From positions 1-64,000 of the forward strand of contig NZ_JAKZAI010000005.1 in assembly GCF_023156235.1 (NCBI RefSeq): a DNA stretch of 64,000 nt, given 5' to 3'. Shown piece after piece: positions 46,774 through 54,914 of the stretch (the stretch's first letter is position 1; every line of letters begins with the position of its first letter). The notes beneath the pieces are model-generated. The model was given only the letters and a program-made list of their open reading frames with translations. It did not search any database and was not told the DNA's origin. The stretch is from Marinobacter goseongensis (GTDB lineage Bacteria; Pseudomonadota; Gammaproteobacteria; Pseudomonadales; Oleiphilaceae). The position numbers were made by a program, and so were the translations under genes.

Positions 46774-47669
46774 GCCTGGCGCCGGGGTTCGATCAGCGTC
46801 TGCAGTGACTGTAATCGTTCCACCAGATACTCCATGACGATCCTCACCCTCGCCATTTGCTGGGTGTCGTGGTTGACGTGCAGCCACAAATCAACGCTCT
46901 CGCCTTCCAGAGGCTCCGACAGCCGCCGCAGCTCTCTCGCGCTTTCCCCCAGGTAACACGGCAGCACCGCCAGGCCGGCGCCTGCGATGGCCAATGCGTG
47001 CATCGACTGCAGGCTGTTGCAGCGAATCACCGATGGCACATTTTTCAGATGCTTGCGGTACCAGCGCCCGGTCGCCAGGTGGCTGAAGGTCTCATCCGGA
47101 ATGATCCATACGCAGCCCTCCGGGTGACTCTCGACGTCCATATTGCGATGTCGCCGGCAGTACTGCGCCGAGCCATACACCGCAGACTCAACGGCGGCGA
47201 CGCGCTCACCCTCCAGAGTTGCCTGGGGCTTGTTCTCGGGGCGCAGGGTCAGATCCGCCTCCCGATGACTGAGGTTGGCCACGTCGTTATCGGTCAGCAC
47301 TTCCAGCTCGATATCCGGAAACTCCCGCACCAGATCGGACAGTATCGGGCTGAGCAACGGCGCCATCATGGCATCCTCCGCCGCCAGGCGAACCTTGCCT
47401 ACCGGTGCGGAGTCCTGGCCGACCAGCTTGCGCTCGAGATTGTCCATCTCGACGGTCAGCCGCTGGGCTTCCCTGAACGCGGTTTCGCCCACCGGTGTGA
47501 GCTGCAAACCGTCCCGGGAACGCTCGAAAAACTGCACTCCCAGCGCCTCTTCCATCTGGTCGAGCCGCCGCAACACCGTGGTCTGGTGAACACCCAGAAT
47601 GTCGCCGGCCCTGGCGAGTGTTCCGCCTATTGCCAGTGCGTGAATATATCGAAGATAATCCCAGTCCAT
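46770..47669 (-). CDS. LysR-family transcriptional regulator
   Basis: A 299-residue regulator with the N-terminal winged helix (IHALAIGGTLARAGDILGVHQTTVLRRLDQMEE) and a C-terminal periplasmic-binding-like effector domain starting near residue 90. The layout resembles regulators that act divergently; here the divergent gene is the small basic ORF at 47799. The effector is not predictable. A pair of ATTTGCA/TGCAAAT words at 47681 and 47718 lies upstream of its start. Confidence 0.92.
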   Translation of the reverse strand: MDWDYLRYIHALAIGGTLARAGDILGVHQTTVLRRLDQMEEALGVQFFERSRDGLQLTPVGETAFREAQRLTVEMDNLERKLVGQDSAPVGKVRLAAEDAMMAPLLSPILSDLVREFPDIELEVLTDNDVANLSHREADLTLRPENKPQATLEGERVAAVESAVYGSAQYCRRHRNMDVESHPEGCVWIIPDETFSHLATGRWYRKHLKNVPSVIRCNSLQSMHALAIAGAGLAVLPCYLGESARELRRLSEPLEGESVDLWLHVNHDTQQMARVRIVMEYLVERLQSLQTLIEPRRQA

Positions 47670-47798
47670 AGTGACTGCATATTTGCAACGTGAGTACGGA
47701 TTTTAACGTATTTATGCTGCAAATAAGAACCCTTAGAATTGTTTGTAAATTAAAGATAGATCCCTAACTAACCCACCCCCTACAAGGAGGAAGGCGCT

Positions 47799-47996
47799 AT
47801 GACTCAGAAGCATATCGCAACCGTTCACCCGCTGCCGTCCAGCATCCTCCACAACAGTGTTGAGGTCAGGCGCCAGTATACCCGCACTGCCACCAGGCAA
47901 GCGGTTCAGTTCATCGGCAGGAAGCTGCGCATTGCAGGTCGTCGCGCCCAGGCTGCAACTACGGACATGCCCCAGGCAATGCAAGGCGGCCACTGA
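47799..47996 (+). CDS. Small basic hypothetical protein (65 aa)
   Basis: A very strong ribosome site (aaggagg) lies about ten bases before the ATG. The 65-residue product is rich in Arg, Gln, Ala and His (for example RKLRIAGRRAQAATTDM), has no signal peptide or membrane segment, and matches no family I know. It is divergent from the LysR gene and is followed by a GGA-rich 3' segment and a terminator. It could be a real small protein or the translated part of a regulatory RNA. Confidence 0.55.
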   Translation: MTQKHIATVHPLPSSILHNSVEVRRQYTRTATRQAVQFIGRKLRIAGRRAQAATTDMPQAMQGGH

Positions 47997-48006
47997 ACCC
48001 GAAGCG

Positions 48007-48060
48007 GGCGTCAGGAGCAGGGAAGGGTTTGCGCAAGGATGTGAAAAAGGATGTCAGGAA
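48007..48060 (+). ncRNA. GGA-rich 3' segment, candidate CsrA/RsmA-binding RNA
   Basis: Five A-containing GGA motifs occur in 46 nt: tcagga, cagggaa, caaggatgt (48034-48042), aaaggatgt (48046-48054) and tcagga. They run directly into a Rho-independent terminator. CAAGGATGT matches the CARGGAUGU core of the CsrA consensus. Transcript ends are unknown. Confidence 0.35.
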
Positions 48061-48098
48061 CACCGGTGGCGCCGCAGGCACGGTCCACCGGTGTTTTT
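48059..48098 (+). terminator. Rho-independent terminator after the small ORF
   Basis: aacaccggtgg at 48059-48069 pairs with ccaccggtgtt at 48085-48095 (11 bp), with a T-run to 48098. It lies just before the convergent acyl-CoA synthetase stop. Confidence 0.88.
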
Positions 48099-48108
48099 CG
48101 TTATAGAC

Positions 48109-49791
48109 TCAGAACTCCCAGACCACTTTGGTCTTCTGACCGAACCACTCGTCCATCTTCCGGTTGTAGTAGTCCTCAATCACGTTGCGTTTGATCTTCA
48201 TGGTAGGCGTCAACATGCCGTTTTCCATGGTCCAGGGTTCCTTGACCACTACCACGAACGCCAGCTTTTCATGGGCTTCGCATTCGGCATTCACCGCTTC
48301 CAGCTCCTGCGCCAGCTCCTGCTCGAGCTCCGCACGACTACCACCGGTTTCCAGCGCCTCCCTTGCCTCATCCGACAACAGCACCATCAGGCATGGCTGC
48401 GGCTGATTGGCACCGGCCACACACACCACCTCGGCTTTCGGATGGTTGAACCGGTTCTCGATAGGAACCGGCACCACGTACTTGCCTTTCGAGGTCTTGA
48501 ACAGATCCTTGACCCGGCCGGTGATCCGCAGGCAGCCATCACCATCAATTTCGCCCATATCACCGGTTTTCAGGAAGCCGTCATCGGTTACATCTTCCCG
48601 GGTTTTCTCTTCGTTCTTGTAGTACCCGAGCATCTGGCCGGGGCTCTTCACCTCGACCTCATCACCCTCACCCAGGCGGTGCTCGACCCCCGGATTGGCC
48701 ATACCCACGGTGCCGACCTTGGCCTGGCCGGGGCGGTTGGCGTGGGAATAACCGAAGTTCTCGGACATCCCGTAGACCTCCAGCAGCTCCAGCCCCAGGC
48801 CGCGATACCAGGCAATGATTTCGCCGGACAGCGGCGCAGCGCCGGTGAGAGCCGCGCGGCAGTGATCCAGCCCCAATTGCTTGAGCACTTTTTTCTTCAC
48901 CACCGATTTGAGAATCGGAATGTTGAACAGCACTTTCTGCTTTTTCGGCGGCAGCTTGGCGTTAACGCCCAGGTAAAACTTCATCCACAACCGCGGCACC
49001 GAGAAGAACAGCGTCGGTCGGGCCCGCTGCAAATCCTCCTGGAAGGTATCGAGCGAGTTGGCGAAATACAGGTGGAAGCCGTAATACAGCGACTGGGTTT
49101 CCACCGCCGCCCGCTCGGCAACGTGGGCCAGCGGCAGGTAGGACAGCATGCGCTCATCCGATGACACCGGGAACAGCTGCTGCAAACCATCGGCCACTGA
49201 AATCATAGTGCGGAAACTGTGCATCACGCCTTTCGGGCGACCGGTGCTGCCGGAGGTGTAGACAATGGTCGCCAACGCGTCCGGGTCGGGCAGTTTCGGT
49301 TCAGCCGGCTCGCATCCGGCAATGATGTCCAGCCACTTCGGCGTGTCGTCCCGCGGCGACATGGGCAATGAGATCATCGGCAGTTCCGGCGGTATGTGGC
49401 CCTTGATGTCATTCCAGCCATCGGCGGTGCCATCGAGCTTGCCCAGAAACAGCAGTTTTGCCTCGCTGTGTTCAAGGATGTAGGCCGCGGTGTCACCGTT
49501 GAGGGTCGGGTATAGGGGAACAGACACATGACCGGCCGCCCAGATGGCCAGATCCGCGAGGATCCAGTGGGCACTGTTTTTGCCAAGAATGCCGATGTTG
49601 CTGCGTTCGGGTAACGCCAGGCTGTTCAGGTGAGCCGCCATGCGCGACACCTGGTCCGCAGCCTGGCTCCAGGTGATGTCTTCGACCCGCCCGTCCGGAA
49701 ATGGCTGGGTCAGGTATACGTTGTCCGGATTCTTGTTTGCCCAGTAGTACAGGCAATGAAGGGAGGATTGCTTCTCAAGGTCTACAGCCAT
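48109..49791 (-). CDS. Long-chain acyl-CoA synthetase (AMP-binding)
   Basis: A 560-residue adenylate-forming enzyme of the eukaryote-like FAA1/ACSL type. Motifs include TIVYTSGSTGRPKGVMHSFR at about residue 175, LLEVYGMSENFGYSH and LKTGDMGEIDGDGCLRITGR, followed by the lid segment LFKTSKGKYVVP. The start at 49791 is chosen because AGGAG lies eight bases upstream; the frame stays open 30 bp further. With AlkK it gives the strain two acyl-activating enzymes in this window, this one more likely for long chains. It is monocistronic. Confidence 0.92.
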   Translation of the reverse strand: MAVDLEKQSSLHCLYYWANKNPDNVYLTQPFPDGRVEDITWSQAADQVSRMAAHLNSLALPERSNIGILGKNSAHWILADLAIWAAGHVSVPLYPTLNGDTAAYILEHSEAKLLFLGKLDGTADGWNDIKGHIPPELPMISLPMSPRDDTPKWLDIIAGCEPAEPKLPDPDALATIVYTSGSTGRPKGVMHSFRTMISVADGLQQLFPVSSDERMLSYLPLAHVAERAAVETQSLYYGFHLYFANSLDTFQEDLQRARPTLFFSVPRLWMKFYLGVNAKLPPKKQKVLFNIPILKSVVKKKVLKQLGLDHCRAALTGAAPLSGEIIAWYRGLGLELLEVYGMSENFGYSHANRPGQAKVGTVGMANPGVEHRLGEGDEVEVKSPGQMLGYYKNEEKTREDVTDDGFLKTGDMGEIDGDGCLRITGRVKDLFKTSKGKYVVPVPIENRFNHPKAEVVCVAGANQPQPCLMVLLSDEAREALETGGSRAELEQELAQELEAVNAECEAHEKLAFVVVVKEPWTMENGMLTPTMKIKRNVIEDYYNRKMDEWFGQKTKVVWEF

Positions 49792-50014
49792 CTTGGGCTC
49801 CTTGTTGTTATTGTCAGACACGGACTGACTCTTTGTTTCAGGTCATCTGCATACTACCGGCATTTCACCCTTACTCAATAGCCGCTGGTGCCTCAAAAAC
49901 TGACTGATTGTTACTTTATTGCAGGCCAGCGCGCAATCGAATCGTGACAGTTGCGCAGGATGGTCTACAGTTGGTGGCTCAGCGTACTGAACAGGGTCAC
50001 TTCCGGAGATGCCC

Positions 50015-50122
50015 ATGAAAACAACAAATCGCTCTTACCTGATCTTCCCTGCCTGGGGCTTCATCCTGATGGGTTCTGCGGCCTTTATCTATTGTGCCTC
50101 GGCCGGGCTTTTGGTTTCCTAG
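50015..50122 (+). CDS. 35-aa membrane microprotein
   Basis: An ATG at 50015 preceded by ccggag (six-base spacer) opens a 35-codon frame ending TAG at 50120. The product starts MKTTNRSYLIFPAWGF and has a single hydrophobic helix, FILMGSAAFIYCASAGLLV, to the C-terminus. The codon composition and ribosome site look real. The function is unknown. Confidence 0.45.
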   Translation: MKTTNRSYLIFPAWGFILMGSAAFIYCASAGLLVS

Positions 50123-50204
50123 GTCAATCCCACCGGCAGTCATCGCATGATGCCCCCTGATCCGTGTATGCTCTGAGCACTCACAAAAGCCAGGGACCAC
50201 ATCC

Positions 50205-51119
50205 ATGCAAGAACTTGTTCTGTATCACTATGCCATGTCACCTTTCGGTGAGAAGACGCGGGCCATGCTCGGCTATGCCGGCCTCAGCTGGCAGTCTGTC
50301 ATCGTGAAAGAGATGCCGCCGCGACCAGTGCTGGACAAGCTCGCCGGCGGCTACCGGAAAATCCCGGTGGCGCAACTGGGGGCGGACGTATTCTGTGATA
50401 CCCGCTCTGTCGCGCGGGAAATTGCGCGGCTCAGTGGCAAGCCCGAGTTGATTCTGGAACAGCAGCCACAGGCGGTGCAGGACTTTGTGCGGGAAGCCGA
50501 TCTCGAGGTATTCCTGGCCTGCGTGATCGCCGCCAGTGACGGCCGTATGCTGAAAAAGCTGATCCGTGAAACCTCTCTGTACAACACCTTCCGCTTCCTG
50601 AAAGACCGGATCAATATGGGGCGCAAGGCCCGGGTAAAGGCGCTCAAGGGGCCTGAAGCCAAGGCTCGGGTGCTGGCGCACATGGCGCAGATGGAAGGCA
50701 TGCTGGAACAGGACTTCCTGTTCGGAGACACACCCTGCATCGCAGATTTTTCTGCCTACCACGGACTCTGGTTCGCGTGTGACCTGGCGGGCAAGCCCTG
50801 GCTCCGGGATTACCCGCGGGTTGAAGGCTGGCTTCAACGGATGCGATCCTTCGGCCATGGCCAGCGTGCAGAAATCACGGATGAACAGGCGCTGGATATC
50901 GCCAGAACCGCCGACCCCAGAGCACTGGAGGCAGCCTCTGAACACCCCCTCACCGGGCAGGCTGTGACCGTGGCGCCAGACGATTACGGCCGTGACCCTG
51001 TGCAGGGCCTGCTCCTGTTCGGCAATGAGCACACCACCATCCTGAAGCGGGAACACCCCAGAACCGGGACCGTGCACGTGCACTTCCCGGCGCAGGGTTT
51101 TGCCATAACCGCTGCCTGA
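50205..51119 (+). CDS. Glutathione S-transferase family protein
   Basis: A 304-residue protein. Residues 1-80 are a thioredoxin-like N-terminal domain (YHYAMSPFGEKTRAML, KIPVAQLGADVFCDTRSVAREI), with Ser at the usual catalytic place and no cysteine. Residues about 85-220 are the helical C-terminal domain (DFLFGDTPCIADFSAYHGLW). A further 70-residue tail with DPVQGLLLFGNEHTTILKRE is not typical of GSTs and looks beta-rich. The substrate is unknown. Confidence 0.85.
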   Translation: MQELVLYHYAMSPFGEKTRAMLGYAGLSWQSVIVKEMPPRPVLDKLAGGYRKIPVAQLGADVFCDTRSVAREIARLSGKPELILEQQPQAVQDFVREADLEVFLACVIAASDGRMLKKLIRETSLYNTFRFLKDRINMGRKARVKALKGPEAKARVLAHMAQMEGMLEQDFLFGDTPCIADFSAYHGLWFACDLAGKPWLRDYPRVEGWLQRMRSFGHGQRAEITDEQALDIARTADPRALEAASEHPLTGQAVTVAPDDYGRDPVQGLLLFGNEHTTILKREHPRTGTVHVHFPAQGFAITAA

Positions 51120-51147
51120 GCCAACGCCCGGAAGCACGCACTGACAA

Positions 51148-51163
51148 CTGTATACATATACAG
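51148..51163. promoter_or_regulatory. LexA (SOS) box upstream of yebG
   Basis: CTGTATACATATACAG is a perfect CTGT-N8-ACAG LexA site with the preferred TA-rich middle, about 84 bp upstream of the yebG start. Confidence 0.92.
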
Positions 51164-51246
51164 CTTCGGTGCGCTACACTGCTTTCCATACGTAACGACT
51201 CTCCCGCGCCGCGCCCTGCCGGCGGGGGACCCCATTGGAGAGATTC

Positions 51247-51525
51247 ATGGCTGTACAAGCACTGTACTACTCGGAAAGGGATGGACTGGAGATGGCGCTG
51301 AAAAACCCGGATACCCTGCTGTTTTCATCCAAAGCGGACGCCGATGCACGAGACAAGGTGCTGGAACTCGCGGAAGAAATCACCCAGTTCCTGCAGGCTC
51401 GGGTTGAGGGCATGGACGAGGCCCTGGCGGAAAAAGCGGCGCTGGCCATCGCCGAGGAAAAAGACTTGTTCGGCCGTGCACTGAAAAAGCCGTCGTTGCT
51501 GAACCAGACGGCGCTGACCGAGTAA
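51247..51525 (+). CDS. yebG: SOS-induced YebG family protein
   Basis: A 92-residue soluble, acidic helical protein beginning MAVQALYYSERDGLEM, with SSKADADARDKVLELAEEIT and ALAIAEEKDLFGRALKKPS aligning with E. coli YebG, a DNA-damage-inducible protein of unknown biochemical role. The ATG at 51247 follows ggagaga. The perfect LexA box upstream confirms the assignment. It is monocistronic. Confidence 0.9.
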   Translation: MAVQALYYSERDGLEMALKNPDTLLFSSKADADARDKVLELAEEITQFLQARVEGMDEALAEKAALAIAEEKDLFGRALKKPSLLNQTALTE

Positions 51526-51560
51526 CAGCGGCGTCCGCGCTCAGGGAGGAGCGCACAGCC

Positions 51561-51989
51561 TCAGCGCCGGAAGCGCGTTTCCAGCACCACCGACGAGTTG
51601 GTGCGTTCCACCCCCTCCAGATTGCCGATGTCATCCAGAACCGAACTCAACTCCTCCAGAGACTGGGCCTGAACAATCGCGATCAGGTCGTACTCACCGC
51701 TTACCGAAAACAGCTGTGACACCTGACTGATGTTTTCCAGTGCCACGTTGGTGCGCGACGTCAGCTTCTGAATCACCTTGATGGAGACGTGAGCCTCCAC
51801 CTGGCTGGCTTCGAATCGGCCCCCCAGCTGCACCGAATAGCCCTTGATCACACCGCTGCTTTCAAGGCGCGCCAGCCGATGCTGCACCGTCGAGCGGGAC
51901 AGGTTAAGCGCACGCGCAAGGTCCGACACACTGGTTCTGGCGTTCTGCCGCAGCAGCAACAACAGCCTCTGATCCTGTGTTCCAAGCAT
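51561..51989 (-). CDS. Lrp/AsnC-family transcriptional regulator
   Basis: A 142-residue regulator with an N-terminal helix-turn-helix (RTSVSDLARALNLSRSTVQHRLARLESSG) and a C-terminal RAM amino-acid-sensing domain (SVSGEYDLIAIVQAQSLEEL). The ATG at 51989 is used; a GTG nine bases upstream is possible. It is divergent from the astA-like gene, and the AT-rich spacer between them is the likely operator, so the ligand may be an amino acid such as arginine, ornithine or lysine. Confidence 0.92.
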   Translation of the reverse strand: MLGTQDQRLLLLLRQNARTSVSDLARALNLSRSTVQHRLARLESSGVIKGYSVQLGGRFEASQVEAHVSIKVIQKLTSRTNVALENISQVSQLFSVSGEYDLIAIVQAQSLEELSSVLDDIGNLEGVERTNSSVVLETRFRR

Positions 51990-52122
51990 AATGCCCACTC
52001 ATTTCGTCATTTTGATAAATTATTTCATTATTCCGTTAATTTTGCCACTACAAACCGGCATTGCTCCCTTACATACTGCCCCAATACAAACAATCAGAAC
52101 CGATCCGCCGCGGGGTTACACC
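51990..52122. promoter_or_regulatory. AT-rich divergent control region between lrp and astA
   Basis: Bases about 52000-52050 are markedly AT-rich within a GC-rich window (for example ttttgataaattatttcatt), as is usual for Lrp-type operators. Promoters for both genes should lie here. Confidence 0.45.
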
Positions 52123-53223
52123 ATGATTATTCGCCCGATCCAGCATCAGGACCTGGAAGCACTGCGTGCCATCGCCCGGGAATCCGGCCCGGGGTTTACC
52201 TCACTGGTGGATGACCCGGACTTTCTGAGGCGCAAGATCGCTCTCAGTATCGACAGCTTTGCCCGATCACCCCGGACCCCTGACGATGAGCATTATCTGT
52301 TCGTGCTGGTGGATGAAAACAGCGGACGTGTCATGGGCACTACGGCCATCGAAGCCCGCGCCGGGCAGGATCGCCCGCTGTTTCATTTTCGACACAGCGC
52401 TGGCGCTCCGGGAACGGCGGATGAACCAGACCAGTTGATCCGTTGCAACCACTACACCGGTTGCAGCGAAATCTGCAGCCTGTATCTGCGGCCAGGTGAT
52501 CGGCGACCGCAGGCGGGCAAACTGTTGTCAAAAGTACGCTTCCTGTTCATGGCCCAGCACCCACAACGCTTTGAGGACACGGTGATCGCCGAAATGCGGG
52601 GAGTATCAGACGAGCACGGCCAGTCGCCTTTCTGGAACGGGTTACGGGCGCAGGCGGGCAATCTCGATTTTGCCACGGTTACGCGCCTGGCCGGCACCGG
52701 CGACACCCGCCTGCTCGACAAGCTGCTACCTGGCGGGTCCCTGTGCACCGCTTCCATCGGTGAGCAGGCTCGCCGGGTGATCGGTGAGGTTCACGAGCGC
52801 ACCCGGCCCGCCCTGAAAATGCTGACGGACGAGGGTTTCCGCTACACCGGCTATGTGGACCTGTTTGATGCTGGCCCTACCGTCGAGTCACCGCTTGCCG
52901 GCATTGCCAGCATTCAGGGTTCTGAGGCCTGCCGGGTTCAGGTGGTGGATGACAACGTACCCGCGATCACTCGCAACCGGCCGGGCCACCTTAACCAGGC
53001 CCTGTTACTGACCAATGGCGGTGTCCGCGATTTTCGCGCTACGATCACCCATGGGGCAACCTGGCTGCCGCACCACCGTTTGCTGAGTGTTCCCCGCTCT
53101 CTGGCCGGCAAACTGATGCTGGAAACCGGTTCGGTCGCCCGCTGTCTTGCACTGGCTCCAACCGCAGACCAGAAACAGCCACGCAGTCACTCACCGTTAC
53201 TGGAGGCCCGCTATGCACACTGA
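52123..53223 (+). CDS. astA: Arginine N-succinyltransferase-like protein
   Basis: Transfers succinyl from succinyl-CoA to arginine in the AST pathway. The 366-residue protein follows AstA over most of its length: MIIRPIQHQDLEALRAIARE, CSEICSLYLRPGDRRPQAG, VIAEMRGVSDEHGQSPFWNG and DEGFRYTGYVDLFDAGPT. The last 30 residues are extra and low in similarity. The other ast genes are absent here, so the acceptor (arginine, ornithine or another amine) is uncertain. It overlaps the downstream DUF1338 gene by 11 bp. Confidence 0.88.
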   Translation: MIIRPIQHQDLEALRAIARESGPGFTSLVDDPDFLRRKIALSIDSFARSPRTPDDEHYLFVLVDENSGRVMGTTAIEARAGQDRPLFHFRHSAGAPGTADEPDQLIRCNHYTGCSEICSLYLRPGDRRPQAGKLLSKVRFLFMAQHPQRFEDTVIAEMRGVSDEHGQSPFWNGLRAQAGNLDFATVTRLAGTGDTRLLDKLLPGGSLCTASIGEQARRVIGEVHERTRPALKMLTDEGFRYTGYVDLFDAGPTVESPLAGIASIQGSEACRVQVVDDNVPAITRNRPGHLNQALLLTNGGVRDFRATITHGATWLPHHRLLSVPRSLAGKLMLETGSVARCLALAPTADQKQPRSHSPLLEARYAH

Positions 53224-54019
53224 TCGGGAATCGCTGTTCCACCACTTGTGGGAAGACTACCGCAGAGTGACCCCTTCGGCCGAAGGCCTTCACCGCATTC
53301 TGGGCGCCGAGGAGGGCCAGGGCATTGTCAACGACCACATCGCCCTGCGCACCTTCAACCTGGCCCCGGTAGGGCTGGACGCCCTCGCGGAACACTTCAC
53401 CTCGCTGGGCTATTACGCCGGTGGTGAGTACCGGTTCGGCGCCAAAAAGCTCTATGCCCGCCATTATGAACACCCGGACCCACTGGCCCCGAAAGTCTTC
53501 ATCTCCGAATTGTTAACCGAGCAATACTCGCCTGATCTGCAGGCTGTTGTCCGTAACCTGGTGGCGCAGGTGTCGCCCGCCAGCGTGTCCGCCGACAATT
53601 TTCTGTATTCCGGCCGCCACTGGGATCTCGATTACGCCACCTACCAGACCTTGTTGCAGGAAAGCGAATACGCCGGATGGCTGGCTGCCTGGGGCTTCCG
53701 TGCCAATCACTTCACGGTCAGCATCAACCAGCTCGGGCAGTTTCACAGTGTCTCAGGCATCAACCAGCTGTTGAAAGACAAGGGCTATCGGGTCAACAGC
53801 TCTGGCGGCGAGATCAAGGGGTCGCCTGCAGAGCTGCTTGAGCAGTCGTCGACCATGGCCGACCGCATTCCGGTGCAGTTCTCTGACAGGACGGCAACCA
53901 TACCCAGCTGTTTCTATGAATTTGCGCTGCGCTATCCCGACGCCAGCGGCCAGCTGTATCCGGGCTTTGTCGCCGCGTCGGCCGACAAGATCTTCGAGAG
54001 CACCAACACAACGGGCTGA
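53213..54019 (+). CDS. DUF1338 protein (2-oxoadipate dioxygenase/decarboxylase-like)
   Basis: A 268-residue member of the DUF1338/YdcJ family, whose characterised longer member HglS converts 2-oxoadipate to 2-hydroxyglutarate in lysine degradation. Likely metal ligands are the His in NDHIALRTF, the His in RANHFTVSIN and the Glu in FYEFALRYPDA. TGGAGG lies before the ATG at 53213. It is shorter than HglS (about 450 residues). Tight coupling to astA suggests a shared amino-acid pathway. Confidence 0.85.
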   Translation: MHTDRESLFHHLWEDYRRVTPSAEGLHRILGAEEGQGIVNDHIALRTFNLAPVGLDALAEHFTSLGYYAGGEYRFGAKKLYARHYEHPDPLAPKVFISELLTEQYSPDLQAVVRNLVAQVSPASVSADNFLYSGRHWDLDYATYQTLLQESEYAGWLAAWGFRANHFTVSINQLGQFHSVSGINQLLKDKGYRVNSSGGEIKGSPAELLEQSSTMADRIPVQFSDRTATIPSCFYEFALRYPDASGQLYPGFVAASADKIFESTNTTG

Positions 54020-54023
54020 TGGG

Positions 54024-54689
54024 CTAGCGGTTCTCTGCGGGCCAGCCCTCGGCACCTAACAGAGGAACGAAGCGCACTTCTCCCAGGCTTTCACGCTCGA
54101 ACCCGGAGCGGGACACCCGGGTGATGAGCACCAGCTCCTGACCTCCGAATTCCGAGCCGACCGGCATCACCAGCCGACCCCCGATGACAAGCTGATTCTT
54201 GAGGGTTTCGGGAATCCCCGGGCCGCCCGCCGCCACCACAATGCCGTCAAACGGGGCTACCTCCTGCCACCCCAGTGTACCGTCACCGCAGCGCACATGG
54301 ACATTCAGGAAGCCCTCAGCCAGCAGCACGCGGCACGCCTGCTGCGCCAGTTGCGGAAGCCGCTCGATACCGAACACCTCCCCGGCAATGCAAGCCAGCA
54401 CTGCCGCGCCATAACCTGAGCCGGTTCCGATATCCAGCACTTTCTCTCCGCCCTGCATCGACAGGGCCTCCGCCATCAGTGCCACGATGTAGGGCTGGGA
54501 CACGGTCTGGCCATGGCCGATGGGCAACGGGCCGTCGTCGTAGGCCTGCTCGCGCAGCTCGTCCGGCACAAACTGCTCCCGCCTGACCCGACGCATTGCA
54601 GCCAGAACCGCGGGCGAGAACTGGCCCCGACCGCGGACCTGGTAATCCACCATCGACGCCCGGCGGGCGGTAAAATCGGGCGCGTCCAT
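54024..54689 (-). CDS. pcm: Protein-L-isoaspartate O-methyltransferase
   Basis: A SAM-dependent repair enzyme that methylates isoaspartyl residues. The 221-residue protein has PLPIGHGQTVSQPYIVALMA, the SAM motif VLDIGTGSGYGAAVLA and FDGIVVAAGGPGIPETLKNQ. The start at 54689 is preferred because aggtg lies upstream and the family length fits, although the frame is open a further 198 bp. The C-terminal part is typical. It is convergent with DUF1338, with four bases between them. Confidence 0.9.
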   Translation of the reverse strand: MDAPDFTARRASMVDYQVRGRGQFSPAVLAAMRRVRREQFVPDELREQAYDDGPLPIGHGQTVSQPYIVALMAEALSMQGGEKVLDIGTGSGYGAAVLACIAGEVFGIERLPQLAQQACRVLLAEGFLNVHVRCGDGTLGWQEVAPFDGIVVAAGGPGIPETLKNQLVIGGRLVMPVGSEFGGQELVLITRVSRSGFERESLGEVRFVPLLGAEGWPAENR

Positions 54690-54914
54690 TCTGTGCACCT
54701 GATGCAAAGGGGTGAAATTCCAGCCTACCCTTGCCCTGACGCGCTCCCCTTGACGCCGGTCAATATCCAGACCGATCCGCCGACCGAAGGCTTCACCCCG
54801 GGCTGTCACATTGCATGTCACCCGGGGCCGCAGGCAAAGCTTCTGCTTTTGTCTCGAGCTGGAAAGGACTAGGATTATGTGAACCAATTCATGTTTTCTG
54901 GGCGGAGAGGCAGA

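Noticed and set aside
47681..47724. ATTTGCA and TGCAAAT words as a LysR operator
   Set aside because: They are inverted but separated by 30 bp and do not match the usual T-N11-A LysR spacing; mentioned only in the gene entry.
47857..49164. 435-codon plus-strand frame antisense to the long-chain acyl-CoA synthetase gene
   Set aside because: No protein-like motifs; the minus strand encodes a complete AMP-binding enzyme.
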